Origin: Mycoplasma sp. CAG:776
GTDB lineage: Bacteria > Bacillota_I > Bacilli_A > RF39 > UBA660
NCBI GenBank assembly: GCA_000438195.1
Contig: FR903078.1
Location: 97,872 to 161,871, forward strand
Reading direction: 5' to 3'
DNA length: 64,000 bases
Shown: piece after piece, positions 43,370 to 53,642 of the stretch
Layout of the letters: each line of letters starts with the position of its first letter
Numbering within the stretch: the first letter of the stretch is position 1
Made by a program: the position numbers and the translations under genes
The notes under the pieces: model-generated
What the model saw: the letters and a program-made list of their open reading frames with translations, nothing else
Database searches by the model: none
Told to the model about the DNA's origin: nothing

Positions 43370-43716
43370 TTTAATAATTCACTCCAAAGTTCTACTTTAA
43401 AGCCGCTTAAAATTATATCATCTTTAATTAATAAGGGACGCTTTACTAACATACCATTAGATGCTAATAACTCTAACTTTTCTTCTTCGCTCATCGTATT
43501 TAATTTATCCTTTAAATTTAATTCTTTATATAAGTTACCGCTAGTATTAAAAAATGTTTTGATATCTCTTCCTGATTTGGTAATCCATTCTTTTAATTCT
43601 TCTTTGGTTGGATTATTTAAAACAATATGACGATCTTTATAAGAAATATTGTTTTCATCTAAAAACTTTTTGGCTTTCTTACAAGTACTACATTTAGGAT
43701 ATTCAAGAAACAACAT
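43366..43716 (-). CDS. ArsC/Spx family protein
   Basis: The 116-aa protein has YPKCSTCKKAKKFLDEN with a CxxC at residues 9-12, FFNTSGNLYKEL, and NGMLVKRPLLI near 88-98, the family's active-site arginine region. Members are arsenate reductase-like or RNA polymerase-binding Spx regulators. The CSTC pair and NTSG fit the YffB/ArsC-like branch more than Spx. It follows ileS by 3 bases. Confidence 0.9.
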   Translation of the reverse strand: MLFLEYPKCSTCKKAKKFLDENNISYKDRHIVLNNPTKEELKEWITKSGRDIKTFFNTSGNLYKELNLKDKLNTMSEEEKLELLASNGMLVKRPLLIKDDIILSGFKVELWSELLK

Positions 43717-43719
43717 TTA

Positions 43720-46700
43720 CTAAACCTTCTTTGTTGCAATATTTGCTCTATGGCCATTTAATTCTAAAGGATTATTTACTGTTTCATCATAAATAATTTC
43801 AGTAGCTAGCGTTTCACTTTTAATATAATCCATAAACATCTCTACAGCTTTTTTTATATCTTCATCACCATTATAATCAATTATAATACGGTCAATTACG
43901 TTATAATCTTCCGTTTTACGAATATTTTGAACTTTAGATATGAATTCTCTTGCGACACCTTCTAATATTAATTCTTCACTACGATGAGTATTTAATATTA
44001 CAAACAAATTATTTTCCATTCCAGCATTATAACCTTCTTTAGCACTGATTCGAATATCTAAATATGTTTCATCAATAATATATTCTTTTTCATTTATTAT
44101 TATTGTTATCTTTTCATGGTTATTTATTTTATTTAATTCTTCATGAGAAATATTAGATAAATAAGAAGCAAATAGTTTTACATCAGCTCCAAAGATTGGA
44201 CCAGCTATCTTAAAGTTTGGTTTTACTTGGAAATTCATGTATTTGCTTAAATCTTCTACAAATACTACTTCTTTAACATTTAATTCTTCTAATATTAAAT
44301 CTTTTAAATTGCCAATTAATGATTCTAATCTTCCATCTAGTAAACATTCACTTAATGGTTCTCTAACCTTTATTTTTACTTCTTCCCGGACATTTCTACC
44401 AATACTAATTAATTCTCTTACCGTATCCATTTTTTCTTCTAAATCATTATTAATTAATGTTTCATCATATTCAGGATAACTTGTTAAATGAACAGATTCT
44501 TCTTTCGTTAAATTCTGGTATAATTCTTCACTTAAGAAAGGGATGATTGGAGCAGTCATTTTAGCTAAACCTACTAAAATTTCATAAGTTGTCATATATA
44601 CGCTTTTCTTAGAATTATTTAGTTCACTTCCCCAGAAACGATTTCTATTTCTTCTAATATACCAATTTGATAAGTCTTCTGATACAAAATTTGTAATCGC
44701 TCTTACTACTTTGAATAAATCATATTCTTCAAATGATTCGGTTACATATTTTAATAAATTATGATATTTAGAAAGTAACCATAAATCAATTTCTTCCCTT
44801 TCTTTATATGATACATTACATTTTTCAATATCAATTTTATCTGTACTTGCATACATAGCAAAGAAATTATAAGTATTGCGGAGGGGATTAAAGAACTTAG
44901 AATATACTTCTTTTAAACCTTCTTCATTAAATTTTAATGGTGTCCATACTGGAGAAACATACGGTAAATAAAACCTTACGGTATCTGCTCCATATTTTTT
45001 CATCGTTGTAAATGGCTCTACAATATTACCTCTTGATTTACTCATTTTCTTTCCTTCAGCATCTAATAATAAATCATTTACTAAAACATTTTTATATGGA
45101 CTTACTCCTTTTACAAAAGTAGAAATTACTAAAAGAGTATAGAACCAACCTCTAGTTTGATCTATTCCTTCGCAAATAAAATCAGCTGGAAATTGACTTT
45201 CAAATAATTCTTCATTTTCAAATGGATAATGATATTGAGCAAAAGGCATAGAGCCAGAATCAAACCAGCAATCTAATACGTCTTTGATTCGCTCCATTTC
45301 TTTACCACACTTTGGACAAGTAATTTTAATTTCATCAATATATGGACGATGTAGGTCTAATTCTTCCTCTTTAATTTCAGTAGTTGCTAATTCTTTTAAC
45401 TCTTTTATCGATCCAATCATATGGGTATGGCCACAATCACAGGTCCAATATGGAATTGGTGTACCCCAATATCTACTTCTCGATACTGCCCAATCTTTTA
45501 GGTTTTCTAACCAATTTCCAAATCTTTTTTCACCAACATAAGCTGGATACCAATTTACTTTTTTGTTTGCTTCAATAATCTTATCTTTATATTTGGTAAC
45601 AGCAATATAATAGCTTGGTAAAGTATAGTATAAAAGTGGACTATGACATCTCCAACAATGAGGATAATTATGGGTCATTCTTTGTTTTTTAAATAATTTA
45701 TCATTTTCTTTTAAATAAGAAATTACTTCTTTATCCGCATCAAATACTAACATTCCTTCCCATGGTCCTTCTGTATAACAACCATCTTTTCCTACTGGAT
45801 TTAAAATTGGTAAATCATATTTTTTTGCTACTTCAAAGTCATCTGCACCATAAGCAGGGGCAATATGAACTACACCTGTTCCATCCTCAGTTGTTACATA
45901 ATCAGCACAGGTTACAAAGAAAGCTTTTTTATCTGGTTTTAAAATAGGAATTAATTGTTCATATTCTATATATTCTAAATCTTTACCTAAATAAGTTTTC
46001 ACTATATTAGCATCTTCAAATAAAGTGGATACTAGAGCACTTGCTAAAATAAAATGATTTTCTCCAACTAATACTTCACTATACTCGACATCAGGATTTA
46101 CACATAAAGCGATATTAGCCAGTAAAGTCCATGGAGTAGTTGTCCAAACTAGGAAGTAAGTATTTTCTCTTCTTTTTATTTTCATCGGAACATAGACTGT
46201 ATCTACTGCCATATCTTCATATCCTTGAGCCACTTCGTGAGTAGCAAGTCCTGTACCACATCTTGGGCAATATGGAGTTACACGATTTCCTTCATAAAAT
46301 AATCCCTCTTCAAAATATTTTTTTAAGATCCACCACTCGGTTTCAATATATTCATTTTTATAAGTTAAATATGGGTTTTCTACATCTATAAATTGTCCCA
46401 TTTTATTCGTTAAATCGGTAAATGTATCCTCATTTTCTCTTACACTCTTACGGCATTCATTATTAAAATTTTCAATGCCAAAAGCTTCTATTTCCTTTTT
46501 ATTATGAAGATTTAATTTCTTCTCTACATGATTTTCAATTGGTAGACCATGAGTATCCCATCCTACTTTTCTTAAGACATAATGTCCTTTCATGGTATGA
46601 TACTTACAAATAATATCTTTTAGATTTTTAGCAATCATATGGTGTAAACCAGGATGCCCATTAGCAAAAGCTGGTCCATCATAAAAAACAAATTTAGGAT

Positions 46701-46818
46701 CTTTTTTATGCACTTCTAATGTTTTTTTGTAGATGCCTTGAACTCCTTTCCAATTCTTTAAAATATCACTTTCAACCTCATATATTTCTCTTTTATCTAA
46801 ATTTTTAAATTCATTCAT
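43720..46818 (-). CDS. ileS: isoleucyl-tRNA synthetase
   Basis: The 1032-aa class I synthetase shows YDGPAFANGHPGLHHM (HIGH region, residues 47-62), GWDTHGLPIE, the CP1 editing domain with TTTPWTLLAN, zinc-like CxxC clusters near 185 and 460, and the KMSKSRGN loop near 590. The length and FANGHP-type start fit the eukaryote-like IleRS2 form, often less sensitive to mupirocin. Expression is controlled by the T-box leader just upstream. Confidence 0.96.
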   Translation of the reverse strand: MNEFKNLDKREIYEVESDILKNWKGVQGIYKKTLEVHKKDPKFVFYDGPAFANGHPGLHHMIAKNLKDIICKYHTMKGHYVLRKVGWDTHGLPIENHVEKKLNLHNKKEIEAFGIENFNNECRKSVRENEDTFTDLTNKMGQFIDVENPYLTYKNEYIETEWWILKKYFEEGLFYEGNRVTPYCPRCGTGLATHEVAQGYEDMAVDTVYVPMKIKRRENTYFLVWTTTPWTLLANIALCVNPDVEYSEVLVGENHFILASALVSTLFEDANIVKTYLGKDLEYIEYEQLIPILKPDKKAFFVTCADYVTTEDGTGVVHIAPAYGADDFEVAKKYDLPILNPVGKDGCYTEGPWEGMLVFDADKEVISYLKENDKLFKKQRMTHNYPHCWRCHSPLLYYTLPSYYIAVTKYKDKIIEANKKVNWYPAYVGEKRFGNWLENLKDWAVSRSRYWGTPIPYWTCDCGHTHMIGSIKELKELATTEIKEEELDLHRPYIDEIKITCPKCGKEMERIKDVLDCWFDSGSMPFAQYHYPFENEELFESQFPADFICEGIDQTRGWFYTLLVISTFVKGVSPYKNVLVNDLLLDAEGKKMSKSRGNIVEPFTTMKKYGADTVRFYLPYVSPVWTPLKFNEEGLKEVYSKFFNPLRNTYNFFAMYASTDKIDIEKCNVSYKEREEIDLWLLSKYHNLLKYVTESFEEYDLFKVVRAITNFVSEDLSNWYIRRNRNRFWGSELNNSKKSVYMTTYEILVGLAKMTAPIIPFLSEELYQNLTKEESVHLTSYPEYDETLINNDLEEKMDTVRELISIGRNVREEVKIKVREPLSECLLDGRLESLIGNLKDLILEELNVKEVVFVEDLSKYMNFQVKPNFKIAGPIFGADVKLFASYLSNISHEELNKINNHEKITIIINEKEYIIDETYLDIRISAKEGYNAGMENNLFVILNTHRSEELILEGVAREFISKVQNIRKTEDYNVIDRIIIDYNGDEDIKKAVEMFMDYIKSETLATEIIYDETVNNPLELNGHRANIATKKV

Positions 46819-46834
46819 TTTTTTCTTTCCTTTC

Positions 46835-47010
46835 TAAACACAAAAAAGGCAGCACCCAAAGGGCGTTTTATAAACGCGGTACCACCTTTTTTTATAACTC
46901 TTCTTTTTAACGCAAAGTTACGGAATATTTTACTTTATTCAAATATTCAACTTCCAAGTGATTTTTTAAAAGATTTTTTACTAATTTTCACCATCCATTA
47001 GCTCTCTATA
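46835..47010 (-). ncRNA. T-box leader of ileS
   Basis: About 175 bases upstream of ileS contain the start of a T-box stem I (GAGAGCTAATGGATGG then TGAAAATTAG, 46981-47006), the conserved T-box AGGTGGTACCGCG (46875-46887) and a terminator ending CTGCCTTTTTTG (46840-46855). The terminator stem would pair across the T-box, so uncharged tRNA-Ile would free it and allow read-through. I could not fix the specifier codon by eye. The leader is at the short end for this class. Confidence 0.93.
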
Positions 47011-47022
47011 AAAAATTATCTT

Positions 47023-47292
47023 TTAAACGTCTTGTTCCCCGTTTGTTATATTATTTAAATGATTGGCTGTAAATATAGCTGATATAGCTTCTATAACATC
47101 TTGATCTTCTACTTCTTCAACAAATATGTTATTCGATTCATTTATTTCTTGAAAGTACTTATAATTATTTTTAGGCATCTCTTCTTCATCTATTTCTACA
47201 CAAAATAAGTATTTTTCTTGATTAATCGTAGCTATATCTAGCACCATGTATTCTACATTATCTTCTAATGTAATAATATCTTCCTTATTCAT
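47023..47292 (-). CDS. DUF1292-like small acidic protein
   Basis: The 89-aa protein has the YrzB/DUF1292 pattern: EDIITLEDNVEYMVLDIATI, YLFCVEIDE and a late acidic helix. Its role is unknown in the family. It shares one base with the preceding 1241-aa gene, so the two are coupled. In many genomes this family sits near ruvX/alaS, which are not here. Confidence 0.8.
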   Translation of the reverse strand: MNKEDIITLEDNVEYMVLDIATINQEKYLFCVEIDEEEMPKNNYKYFQEINESNNIFVEEVEDQDVIEAISAIFTANHLNNITNGEQDV

Positions 47293-50200
47293 TATCTACC
47301 TCTTCCAAAATTTTCTTCTAAAGCTTCTACTAGTTCTTCATTATTAGGTATAGTTACTGGTTTATATGTAACATCAATTGCTTGAGCCATTTTTTCTCTT
47401 ATTTCTTTTTCTTCTTCTGGCGACAAGCTTGTTCCTTCACCTAATACTTTACCTGTAAATATAGGAATACTATCTTCTTTTTTAGGTTCTTCTTTTTCTT
47501 GCTCTTTATTATTAGTTTCTGTTGTAATAAATGGTTCTACTTGTATTCTTTTCTCTAACAAATCGTGATTAAAATCAATATTTTTGCCATCAAGGGCCTT
47601 TGCCGTATTTTGAACAAATTCGCTTGCTTTATTAGACAAAGATTTGCCAAGATTTTTAACTTGAGAAATAATATTTGCTCCTAATTGTTTTACCTTATTT
47701 TCTAAATCTTTTTCGTTTGGATCTGGAAGCCTCGTGCTATGTTCCCTCTTATATTGTTTATAAATTTCTTTTAAACCAATTGCTCCACCACCAATAATTC
47801 CTAGTTTTAATAAACTATTAAGTAGAGCTCCTCCAAGATTTATGGCAGAAGCATTAAAATTCAAGCTTCCAAGAGGTATTCCAAGGGAATTTATAATACT
47901 CACGTTTAGAGCATTTATTCCAGGAGCTAATGCAGGTATAGCAGAAGACAAACAGGCATTGGCATAAAGAATAGTTGGTATTAGTGTACTTAATGATGCT
48001 ACTAATAGTATCGTTAGTCCAATAGCGGCTATAACATTCTTGTGTTTTTTCCACCATTCTAATTTCTTAGATTTTCTGATAGCTGTCACAAGTTTTCTTT
48101 TAACCTTATCTAGTTTTGATGGTTTAGGAGGATTTGGGTTTGGAGATGTTCCACGTTTCTTTTCTTCAATCTTTTTTAATTCCTCTAATATTTCTAAATA
48201 CCTTTCTTTTGATGCCTTAGGTACTTTGGCTCCTTGTACTTCTTCTAATTCGTTTACTTTTTCTGCTTGTTCTAAAATAGTTAATTTAGCATCTAATAAA
48301 TCATACTCTTCTTGATGTTCTGTTGGTATTTTCCCATCTACTAATAAGCTCTTCATTTTATTTTCAGTTTCTAAAATAATTGCTTCATTTATTCTTTTAG
48401 GAGATTCTTTTCTGGCTTTTTCTATATTTTTTAAAATCTCCATGTATCCTCTAACATATTCAAGTGGTATGTAAGCACCATCCACCTTCATGACTGTTTG
48501 ATAATTCAAATATTTAAATTTTTTTAACACCTCTAATTGGGCAACTAAGAAGCCATATTCTTTAGGATTTATCTTTGAATCAGCTTTTGAAATTTTTCTT
48601 TCGAGTTGTTCTACTAACGATTCATTGCTGATAATACCAGATAAAAATGGTAATTTTTTATCAATTTCATAAAATAATGTACTATCTTCTTTTGATAAAT
48701 ATAATGAATCTTCTTTTTTAGAGGCACTTTCTAACATACTTATTTGCTCTTGTAATAATTTAATCGTTTCCTCACTATTTTCTAGAATATCTTTATTTTC
48801 TTCTGACCATTTTAAAATTTTCTTTTTTTCTTCCATGATTTCTAATTCAAATTTTTCTTCTTCTTTGGGAACAGGCTTTCTTAAATTTTCTAAATCAAAT
48901 AATATTTTCAGATATTCTTCTTCTTTTTTACTACTTATGGTTACACCATTTATTTCCTTTAACTCATCAACAGGAATAGTCATACTTAAAATGTTTAATA
49001 AATTTTCTAAAAACTCATATTCTTTTTGATACTCTGGCATTACTTTTCCAAAAACTAAAAGTTGAGCCATTTCATTTTTTATTTTAATTATCTCTTCTTG
49101 ATTTTTCTTTGTTAAATCAATTGTTTTCTCTGAATTAGAGTCTCTATCTAGAGTATTTAATTCTTGTGAAATTTGTTGAAATTCTTTTGCTTCTTCTTCA
49201 TTAAGTATAATTCCATCAAAATTATCTGATAAATTGATTACTTTTTTAGTAAGATCTACTGTAGTTAGGATTTCACACATTCTAGCTAATAAATCAGCTT
49301 TTTTCTTGTCTTCTGGGGTTAAATTATCTAACATTAATTTTAACTTTTCAGCTAATTCTTTGTTTGCCTTTAAAGAATCAATATTAGGTTTAGTTAATTT
49401 TTTTATTTTTTCTAAAATGGCTTGGTATGCTACTTCATCAGACACTCTGATAGTTGCTCCTTCTATTTCTTTGGTTTCTTCTGCTGTAGATGCTTGCAAT
49501 ATATCTAACTGTTGTTTTAATAAGTCATATTCTTCTTTTTTATCTGATGAAAAAGCATTATTTTCTAACAAACCATCCATTCTTTTTTCTATTTTTTCAA
49601 TTAACTTTTTATTTTCACTTGATAAAGATTTTTCTTCTACTTTTGGAGTAAAATATTTAATTTCACTAATTAGTTTTTTATAACCCGGAATAATGTTTGC
49701 TGGAACACAACCACCAATGCTTAGTTCTATTAAATCATTTTTAGCATTTTCTAAAATCGAAATTACTGCTAAAACATTTTCTAACTCTTTTTTATCACTT
49801 TCTAGAATAATATGATTTTGATAATTAATTCCTGGAACATTTGTTAAACTCTCTCTTGCTTTTTGATTGTAATTTTCTTCTAATTCACTAATATATTTTC
49901 TTAATTCTAAAATTAGTTTTTCATTTTTTTCTCTTAATTTTAAGTCAGGATTATATTTTTGAAAAAATGATGATTCTCTAAGAAGTTCTATAAAAGCATT
50001 TCTATCTGGTCCATTTACATAGGCTATATCCCACACAGGAGTAAGAGCAAATTCATTATACTTAGCAGCATGTAAATACTCTAAAATCTTCTTTAAATGA
50101 TCATATTCTAACTTTGATGCAGGAGTATTTTGACTACTTAAATATTCTATTTCTGCACCTATTTCAGCGATTAATTTATCATTTGGATGTTCTACTACAA

Positions 50201-51017
50201 CTTCTTTTTCTTCTTTTTTTACTAGTCTTAGAAAATCAATTTTAGATACTAATTCTTGTGCAGATGCTAATTGTTCTGGATTTACCCAAATAGTATCGCC
50301 AACGTTAATTAGTGGCAAATCATTTTTTACACTATTTAGAATATTAGATAGATACCATAAATTATTGTAATATTCTTCGTCCTTTTTTAAAATATTATGT
50401 CCATCTAATCCCCAACCAATAGCAACTCCTTTATTTACTGCTGTTATTTGGTTTCTTAAAAATTCCATCTCTTTTGCGGTTATATTTTTTACTTCATCAT
50501 TTACTTTATTTTTTAATTCAATTGTTGCCTCTATAATCAAACCATTTAATCGGGTTATAGTGTTTTCTATTTCTTGCCTTTCTGCTTGAGCTTTATTTGC
50601 TTCCGTCCACTTTTCAGGATTTCTTTGACTTTCTTCATTTAACTCTTCTTCTCGCTTTTTTATTTCCTCTAATTCTTGTTTTTGCTTACTTAAAGCTGTT
50701 TTTAATTGTTCTAGTTTAGCTAGTTCATCTTTTCCTAGATCATATAAATCAGATGCTTTAGAAAAAACATATTCTACTTGGTCTCTTGCTAACTCATCTG
50801 ATAATTCATAGTATACTTCTCTAAGGTATTGGTCACTATTTATTTCTTGATTTTTAATTAATTGATAGTAAAATCTCGCATTTGCTTTAAATTCATCAAC
50901 ACGACCTTTTTTTACTCTAAATCTTGTTCCTGGAACGATTTCTAATTCACTTTCTGGTAAATTATCTGCTTCTTTTATTATTTCTAAAAGCACTGTTTTT
51001 AACATTTCTTCATTCAT
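47292..51017 (-). CDS. 1241-aa coiled-coil membrane protein with internal repeats
   Basis: Almost wholly helical and charged, with coiled coil at about 95-175. At least four copies of a module of about 115-200 residues occur at roughly 290, 460, 645 and 890. Each copy reads EYDLL or EYEFL, a hydrophobic IL pair, then EIEGATI-, EINGVTI- or EVQGAKV-like residues and YLEILEEL. A basic stretch precedes membrane segments (about 990-1085), then a charged tail. No signal peptide or enzyme motif. It may be a scaffold or a surface-related cytoskeletal protein; I do not recognise it. Confidence 0.75.
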   Translation of the reverse strand: MNEEMLKTVLLEIIKEADNLPESELEIVPGTRFRVKKGRVDEFKANARFYYQLIKNQEINSDQYLREVYYELSDELARDQVEYVFSKASDLYDLGKDELAKLEQLKTALSKQKQELEEIKKREEELNEESQRNPEKWTEANKAQAERQEIENTITRLNGLIIEATIELKNKVNDEVKNITAKEMEFLRNQITAVNKGVAIGWGLDGHNILKKDEEYYNNLWYLSNILNSVKNDLPLINVGDTIWVNPEQLASAQELVSKIDFLRLVKKEEKEVVVEHPNDKLIAEIGAEIEYLSSQNTPASKLEYDHLKKILEYLHAAKYNEFALTPVWDIAYVNGPDRNAFIELLRESSFFQKYNPDLKLREKNEKLILELRKYISELEENYNQKARESLTNVPGINYQNHIILESDKKELENVLAVISILENAKNDLIELSIGGCVPANIIPGYKKLISEIKYFTPKVEEKSLSSENKKLIEKIEKRMDGLLENNAFSSDKKEEYDLLKQQLDILQASTAEETKEIEGATIRVSDEVAYQAILEKIKKLTKPNIDSLKANKELAEKLKLMLDNLTPEDKKKADLLARMCEILTTVDLTKKVINLSDNFDGIILNEEEAKEFQQISQELNTLDRDSNSEKTIDLTKKNQEEIIKIKNEMAQLLVFGKVMPEYQKEYEFLENLLNILSMTIPVDELKEINGVTISSKKEEEYLKILFDLENLRKPVPKEEEKFELEIMEEKKKILKWSEENKDILENSEETIKLLQEQISMLESASKKEDSLYLSKEDSTLFYEIDKKLPFLSGIISNESLVEQLERKISKADSKINPKEYGFLVAQLEVLKKFKYLNYQTVMKVDGAYIPLEYVRGYMEILKNIEKARKESPKRINEAIILETENKMKSLLVDGKIPTEHQEEYDLLDAKLTILEQAEKVNELEEVQGAKVPKASKERYLEILEELKKIEEKKRGTSPNPNPPKPSKLDKVKRKLVTAIRKSKKLEWWKKHKNVIAAIGLTILLVASLSTLIPTILYANACLSSAIPALAPGINALNVSIINSLGIPLGSLNFNASAINLGGALLNSLLKLGIIGGGAIGLKEIYKQYKREHSTRLPDPNEKDLENKVKQLGANIISQVKNLGKSLSNKASEFVQNTAKALDGKNIDFNHDLLEKRIQVEPFITTETNNKEQEKEEPKKEDSIPIFTGKVLGEGTSLSPEEEKEIREKMAQAIDVTYKPVTIPNNEELVEALEENFGRGR

Positions 51018-51147
51018 TCTAGTATCCCTACTTTCACACCAAAAAACATTTATAAGTCTTTAATATTATAACATAGTTATTTAAGATAAGCAATTGAATT
51101 TCAATTTTTTTTATGTTATCATATTAAGGAGTAGAAAGAGGTTAAAT

Positions 51148-52503
51148 ATGAATCCAAATATATTTAGAGAATATGATATTAGAGGAGTTTATCCAACAGA
51201 AATTAATGAAACTGTTGCTTATACCATCGGCAGAAGTTACGGAAGTTATCTAAAAGAAAAATTAAACCAAACGACTTGTATTGTCTCTTACGATAACCGC
51301 GTTTCTTCTCCTGCTTTAGCTGCGTACCTTACTAAAGGCATAACGGATAGTGGGCTTAATGTATATAATTATGGACTTACTACTACCCCAATGCATTATT
51401 ATGCCCGCTTTATTCATAATCTTTTTGGAATTATGATTACAGCTAGCCATAATCCTAAAGATGACAACGGTTTTAAATTTTCTTTTGATAATCTTGCTAA
51501 TGCTCGTGGAGAAATGATCGAAGACTTTAAAAATTACACTTTTGCTGGACAATTCTTAAGTGGAAATGGTACTGTTTCTAGCGGTAATATTACTGAAAAA
51601 TATGTAGAATACTTAAGATATGGCGTAGAATTTGGCCGAAGAAAGCGAAAAGTAATCATCGATCTTGGAAATGGTACTACATCTATTGTTGCTAGAAAAA
51701 TATTTGAAAAAGTTCATGTTGACTTTGAAATTCTATTTGAAGAAAGTGACGGAAATTTTCCTAACCATCATCCCGATCCAAATGTAGAAGCTAATTTAGA
51801 AATGCTAAAAAAAACAGTTTTAGCTAAAAATGCTGATCTAGGAATTGCTTTTGATGGCGATGGTGATCGCTTAGGAATTGTTAATGAAAAAGGTGAAATG
51901 GTACCAAGTGATCATTTTATGATTTTAATTATTCGGGATATGATTCAAAAAGTCAAAAATAAAACTTTTCTATTTGATGTTAAATGTTCTAAAGCTCTAG
52001 AAGATGAAATAAAAAAATTAGGTGGTACTCCTGTTTGCTATAGAACTGGCGCTAGTTATACTCAAGCTAAAGTGAAAGAAGATGATATGCCTTTTGGTGG
52101 AGAATATTCAGGGCACTTTTATTTTAGAGATAAAATAGCTGATGTTGGTAGTGGAATTTATGCCGGTTTAAGACTACTTGAAATTCTTAGTAAAACAAAT
52201 AAGAGTTTAAGCGAGTTACTTTCAGATATTCCTAAATATTATAGTACTTCGGAAATAAAGTTCCCTTCTCCTGATGAGAAAAAGTTTGAAGTTATTAAAA
52301 AAATTAAGGAATTTTGTGAAACTCAAAAATGGTCTTTAAATACCATTGATGGAGTTAGAGCAAATTTCTCTACAGGTTGGGCTTTAGTTCGTGCTAGTAA
52401 TACTGGGCCAAATATTACGATGCGCTGTGAAGCTACAGATGAGGTTGGTCTTAAAAATTTACAAACCATATTTACTAATCTCATTAATACTTACAATCAA
52501 TAA
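51148..52503 (+). CDS. manB: phosphomannomutase/phosphoglucomutase
   Basis: The 451-aa protein has the alpha-D-phosphohexomutase motifs: REYDIRGVYPTEIN, the active-site serine in GIMITASHNPKDDNGFK, the metal loop FDGDGDRLGI, and the sugar-binding GGEYSGHF. It interconverts 1- and 6-phosphates of mannose or glucose for surface polysaccharides. ATG at 51148 follows AAAGAGG; the longer frame adds 18 codons with no site. Confidence 0.93.
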   Translation: MNPNIFREYDIRGVYPTEINETVAYTIGRSYGSYLKEKLNQTTCIVSYDNRVSSPALAAYLTKGITDSGLNVYNYGLTTTPMHYYARFIHNLFGIMITASHNPKDDNGFKFSFDNLANARGEMIEDFKNYTFAGQFLSGNGTVSSGNITEKYVEYLRYGVEFGRRKRKVIIDLGNGTTSIVARKIFEKVHVDFEILFEESDGNFPNHHPDPNVEANLEMLKKTVLAKNADLGIAFDGDGDRLGIVNEKGEMVPSDHFMILIIRDMIQKVKNKTFLFDVKCSKALEDEIKKLGGTPVCYRTGASYTQAKVKEDDMPFGGEYSGHFYFRDKIADVGSGIYAGLRLLEILSKTNKSLSELLSDIPKYYSTSEIKFPSPDEKKFEVIKKIKEFCETQKWSLNTIDGVRANFSTGWALVRASNTGPNITMRCEATDEVGLKNLQTIFTNLINTYNQ

Positions 52504-52535
52504 AACAGATGATACTAATACTCATCTGCTTTTTT
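52503..52535. terminator. bidirectional terminator
   Basis: A stem (AAACAGATGA / TCATCTGCTT) with a 9-base loop and T-run follows the phosphomannomutase stop and overlaps the end of the convergent 265-aa gene. Confidence 0.8.
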
Positions 52536-53312
52536 AATTTTTCTTACTTTTCTTTTCTTTGCAAAATACCACTCATCGTATTCATTTTGACGTGGTTGAT
52601 ATTTTTTCATAAATTCCCTTAATACTTCATCTACTTCTAAAGCAGTTACTCTCTTTTTTAAATATGCTGAATGATTTATTTTTAAACAAGCATCAGCAAA
52701 GGTAATATAATTTTCTGCTGTCGTGTTAATTGAAAATTCATCATCATCTTTATCTGAAAAAAGAGTATCTGCAAAATCTTGCGTAAAGCCTAATCTTTGG
52801 TTGCCGAATAAACTTTGATATATTACTCCATAGCTTCCGTCATCTAATACTTCTTTTTTTACAACAACATAAAAAGCATTTATAAAAACATTAGCCTCAT
52901 TCATATTTTGATAAATAGCAAAAATAATATCCGATGGCTCAAAAGTTAAATCAAGATATTCTTTTAACTCTTGTTTTTGATGCTCTAGTTGTTCTTTTTC
53001 CTTTTTAATATCTGCTAAGCTTTTTGCTTCTGCCAAAGTATTTAATATTTGTTCTAATTCTTCCCTTTTTTGAGCAATTTCTTTTTCAGATGAAGCAATT
53101 TGACTTTTTAAGTCTGTAAAATATTTTGTTAAAGCTTCTTTTTCAGTTAAATCAGGATAAATTGTATGAATTTCAACGATTTGTTCTTTTAAATTTTGTA
53201 GTTCTTGATTTGTTTGAGTTACTTCGGCACTTCTTTCTGTTAATAGATTGTTTAAAGCTTCTAATTGTCTAAATTTTCTTTCTACACTTTTGCGATGGCT
53301 AAAATCAAACAT
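52515..53312 (-). CDS. hypothetical coiled-coil protein
   Basis: The 265-aa protein has a long coiled coil (about 10-120, with ASSEKEIAQKREELEQILN) and a C-terminal globular domain with strands and helices (FEPSDIIFAIYQNMNEANVF), ending in a basic tail (AKKRKVRKIKKADEY). No membrane segment. I do not recognise a family; GTGAGGAAAAATT provides the ribosome site. Confidence 0.7.
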   Translation of the reverse strand: MFDFSHRKSVERKFRQLEALNNLLTERSAEVTQTNQELQNLKEQIVEIHTIYPDLTEKEALTKYFTDLKSQIASSEKEIAQKREELEQILNTLAEAKSLADIKKEKEQLEHQKQELKEYLDLTFEPSDIIFAIYQNMNEANVFINAFYVVVKKEVLDDGSYGVIYQSLFGNQRLGFTQDFADTLFSDKDDDEFSINTTAENYITFADACLKINHSAYLKKRVTALEVDEVLREFMKKYQPRQNEYDEWYFAKKRKVRKIKKADEY

Positions 53313-53463
53313 AATTTTTCCTCACTTTTTTAATAGTGTCGATATTCTAACAATAAATAGTCATTTTGTCAAGAAGTACCCATTGCAGTTATTACTTAAA
53401 TATTTAAATACAACTTTTAATTCATAAAATTTTAAACTTGCATTTAGTCTTTATTTTTTTCTT

Positions 53464-53642
53464 ATGAGCAGAGATATTCCTACTGCTAAATCAATTAAAA
53501 ATCATTGGAGTGTAAAAAACAAACTTTATTGGCATATCGATTTTACTTTTAAAAAAGATAAAAATACATTGATCAACAAAAATACTTTAATGAACTTACA
53601 CTAGTAAATAAATTCATTTTATCAATTGCTTTATTATCATAA
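53464..53642 (+). pseudogene. ISAs1-type transposase relic
   Basis: A 46-codon open stretch reads KSIKNHWSVKNKLYWHIDFT and FKKDKNTLINKNTLMN, the C-terminal end of ISAs1-family DDE transposases (pattern HWxIENxLHWxLDVxFxED, with the catalytic glutamate replaced by lysine). After TAG at 53602 another frame continues LVNKFILSIALLS to 53642, as in the family. No inverted repeats or N-terminal domain were seen in the flanking bases. It is a dead fragment. Confidence 0.65.
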
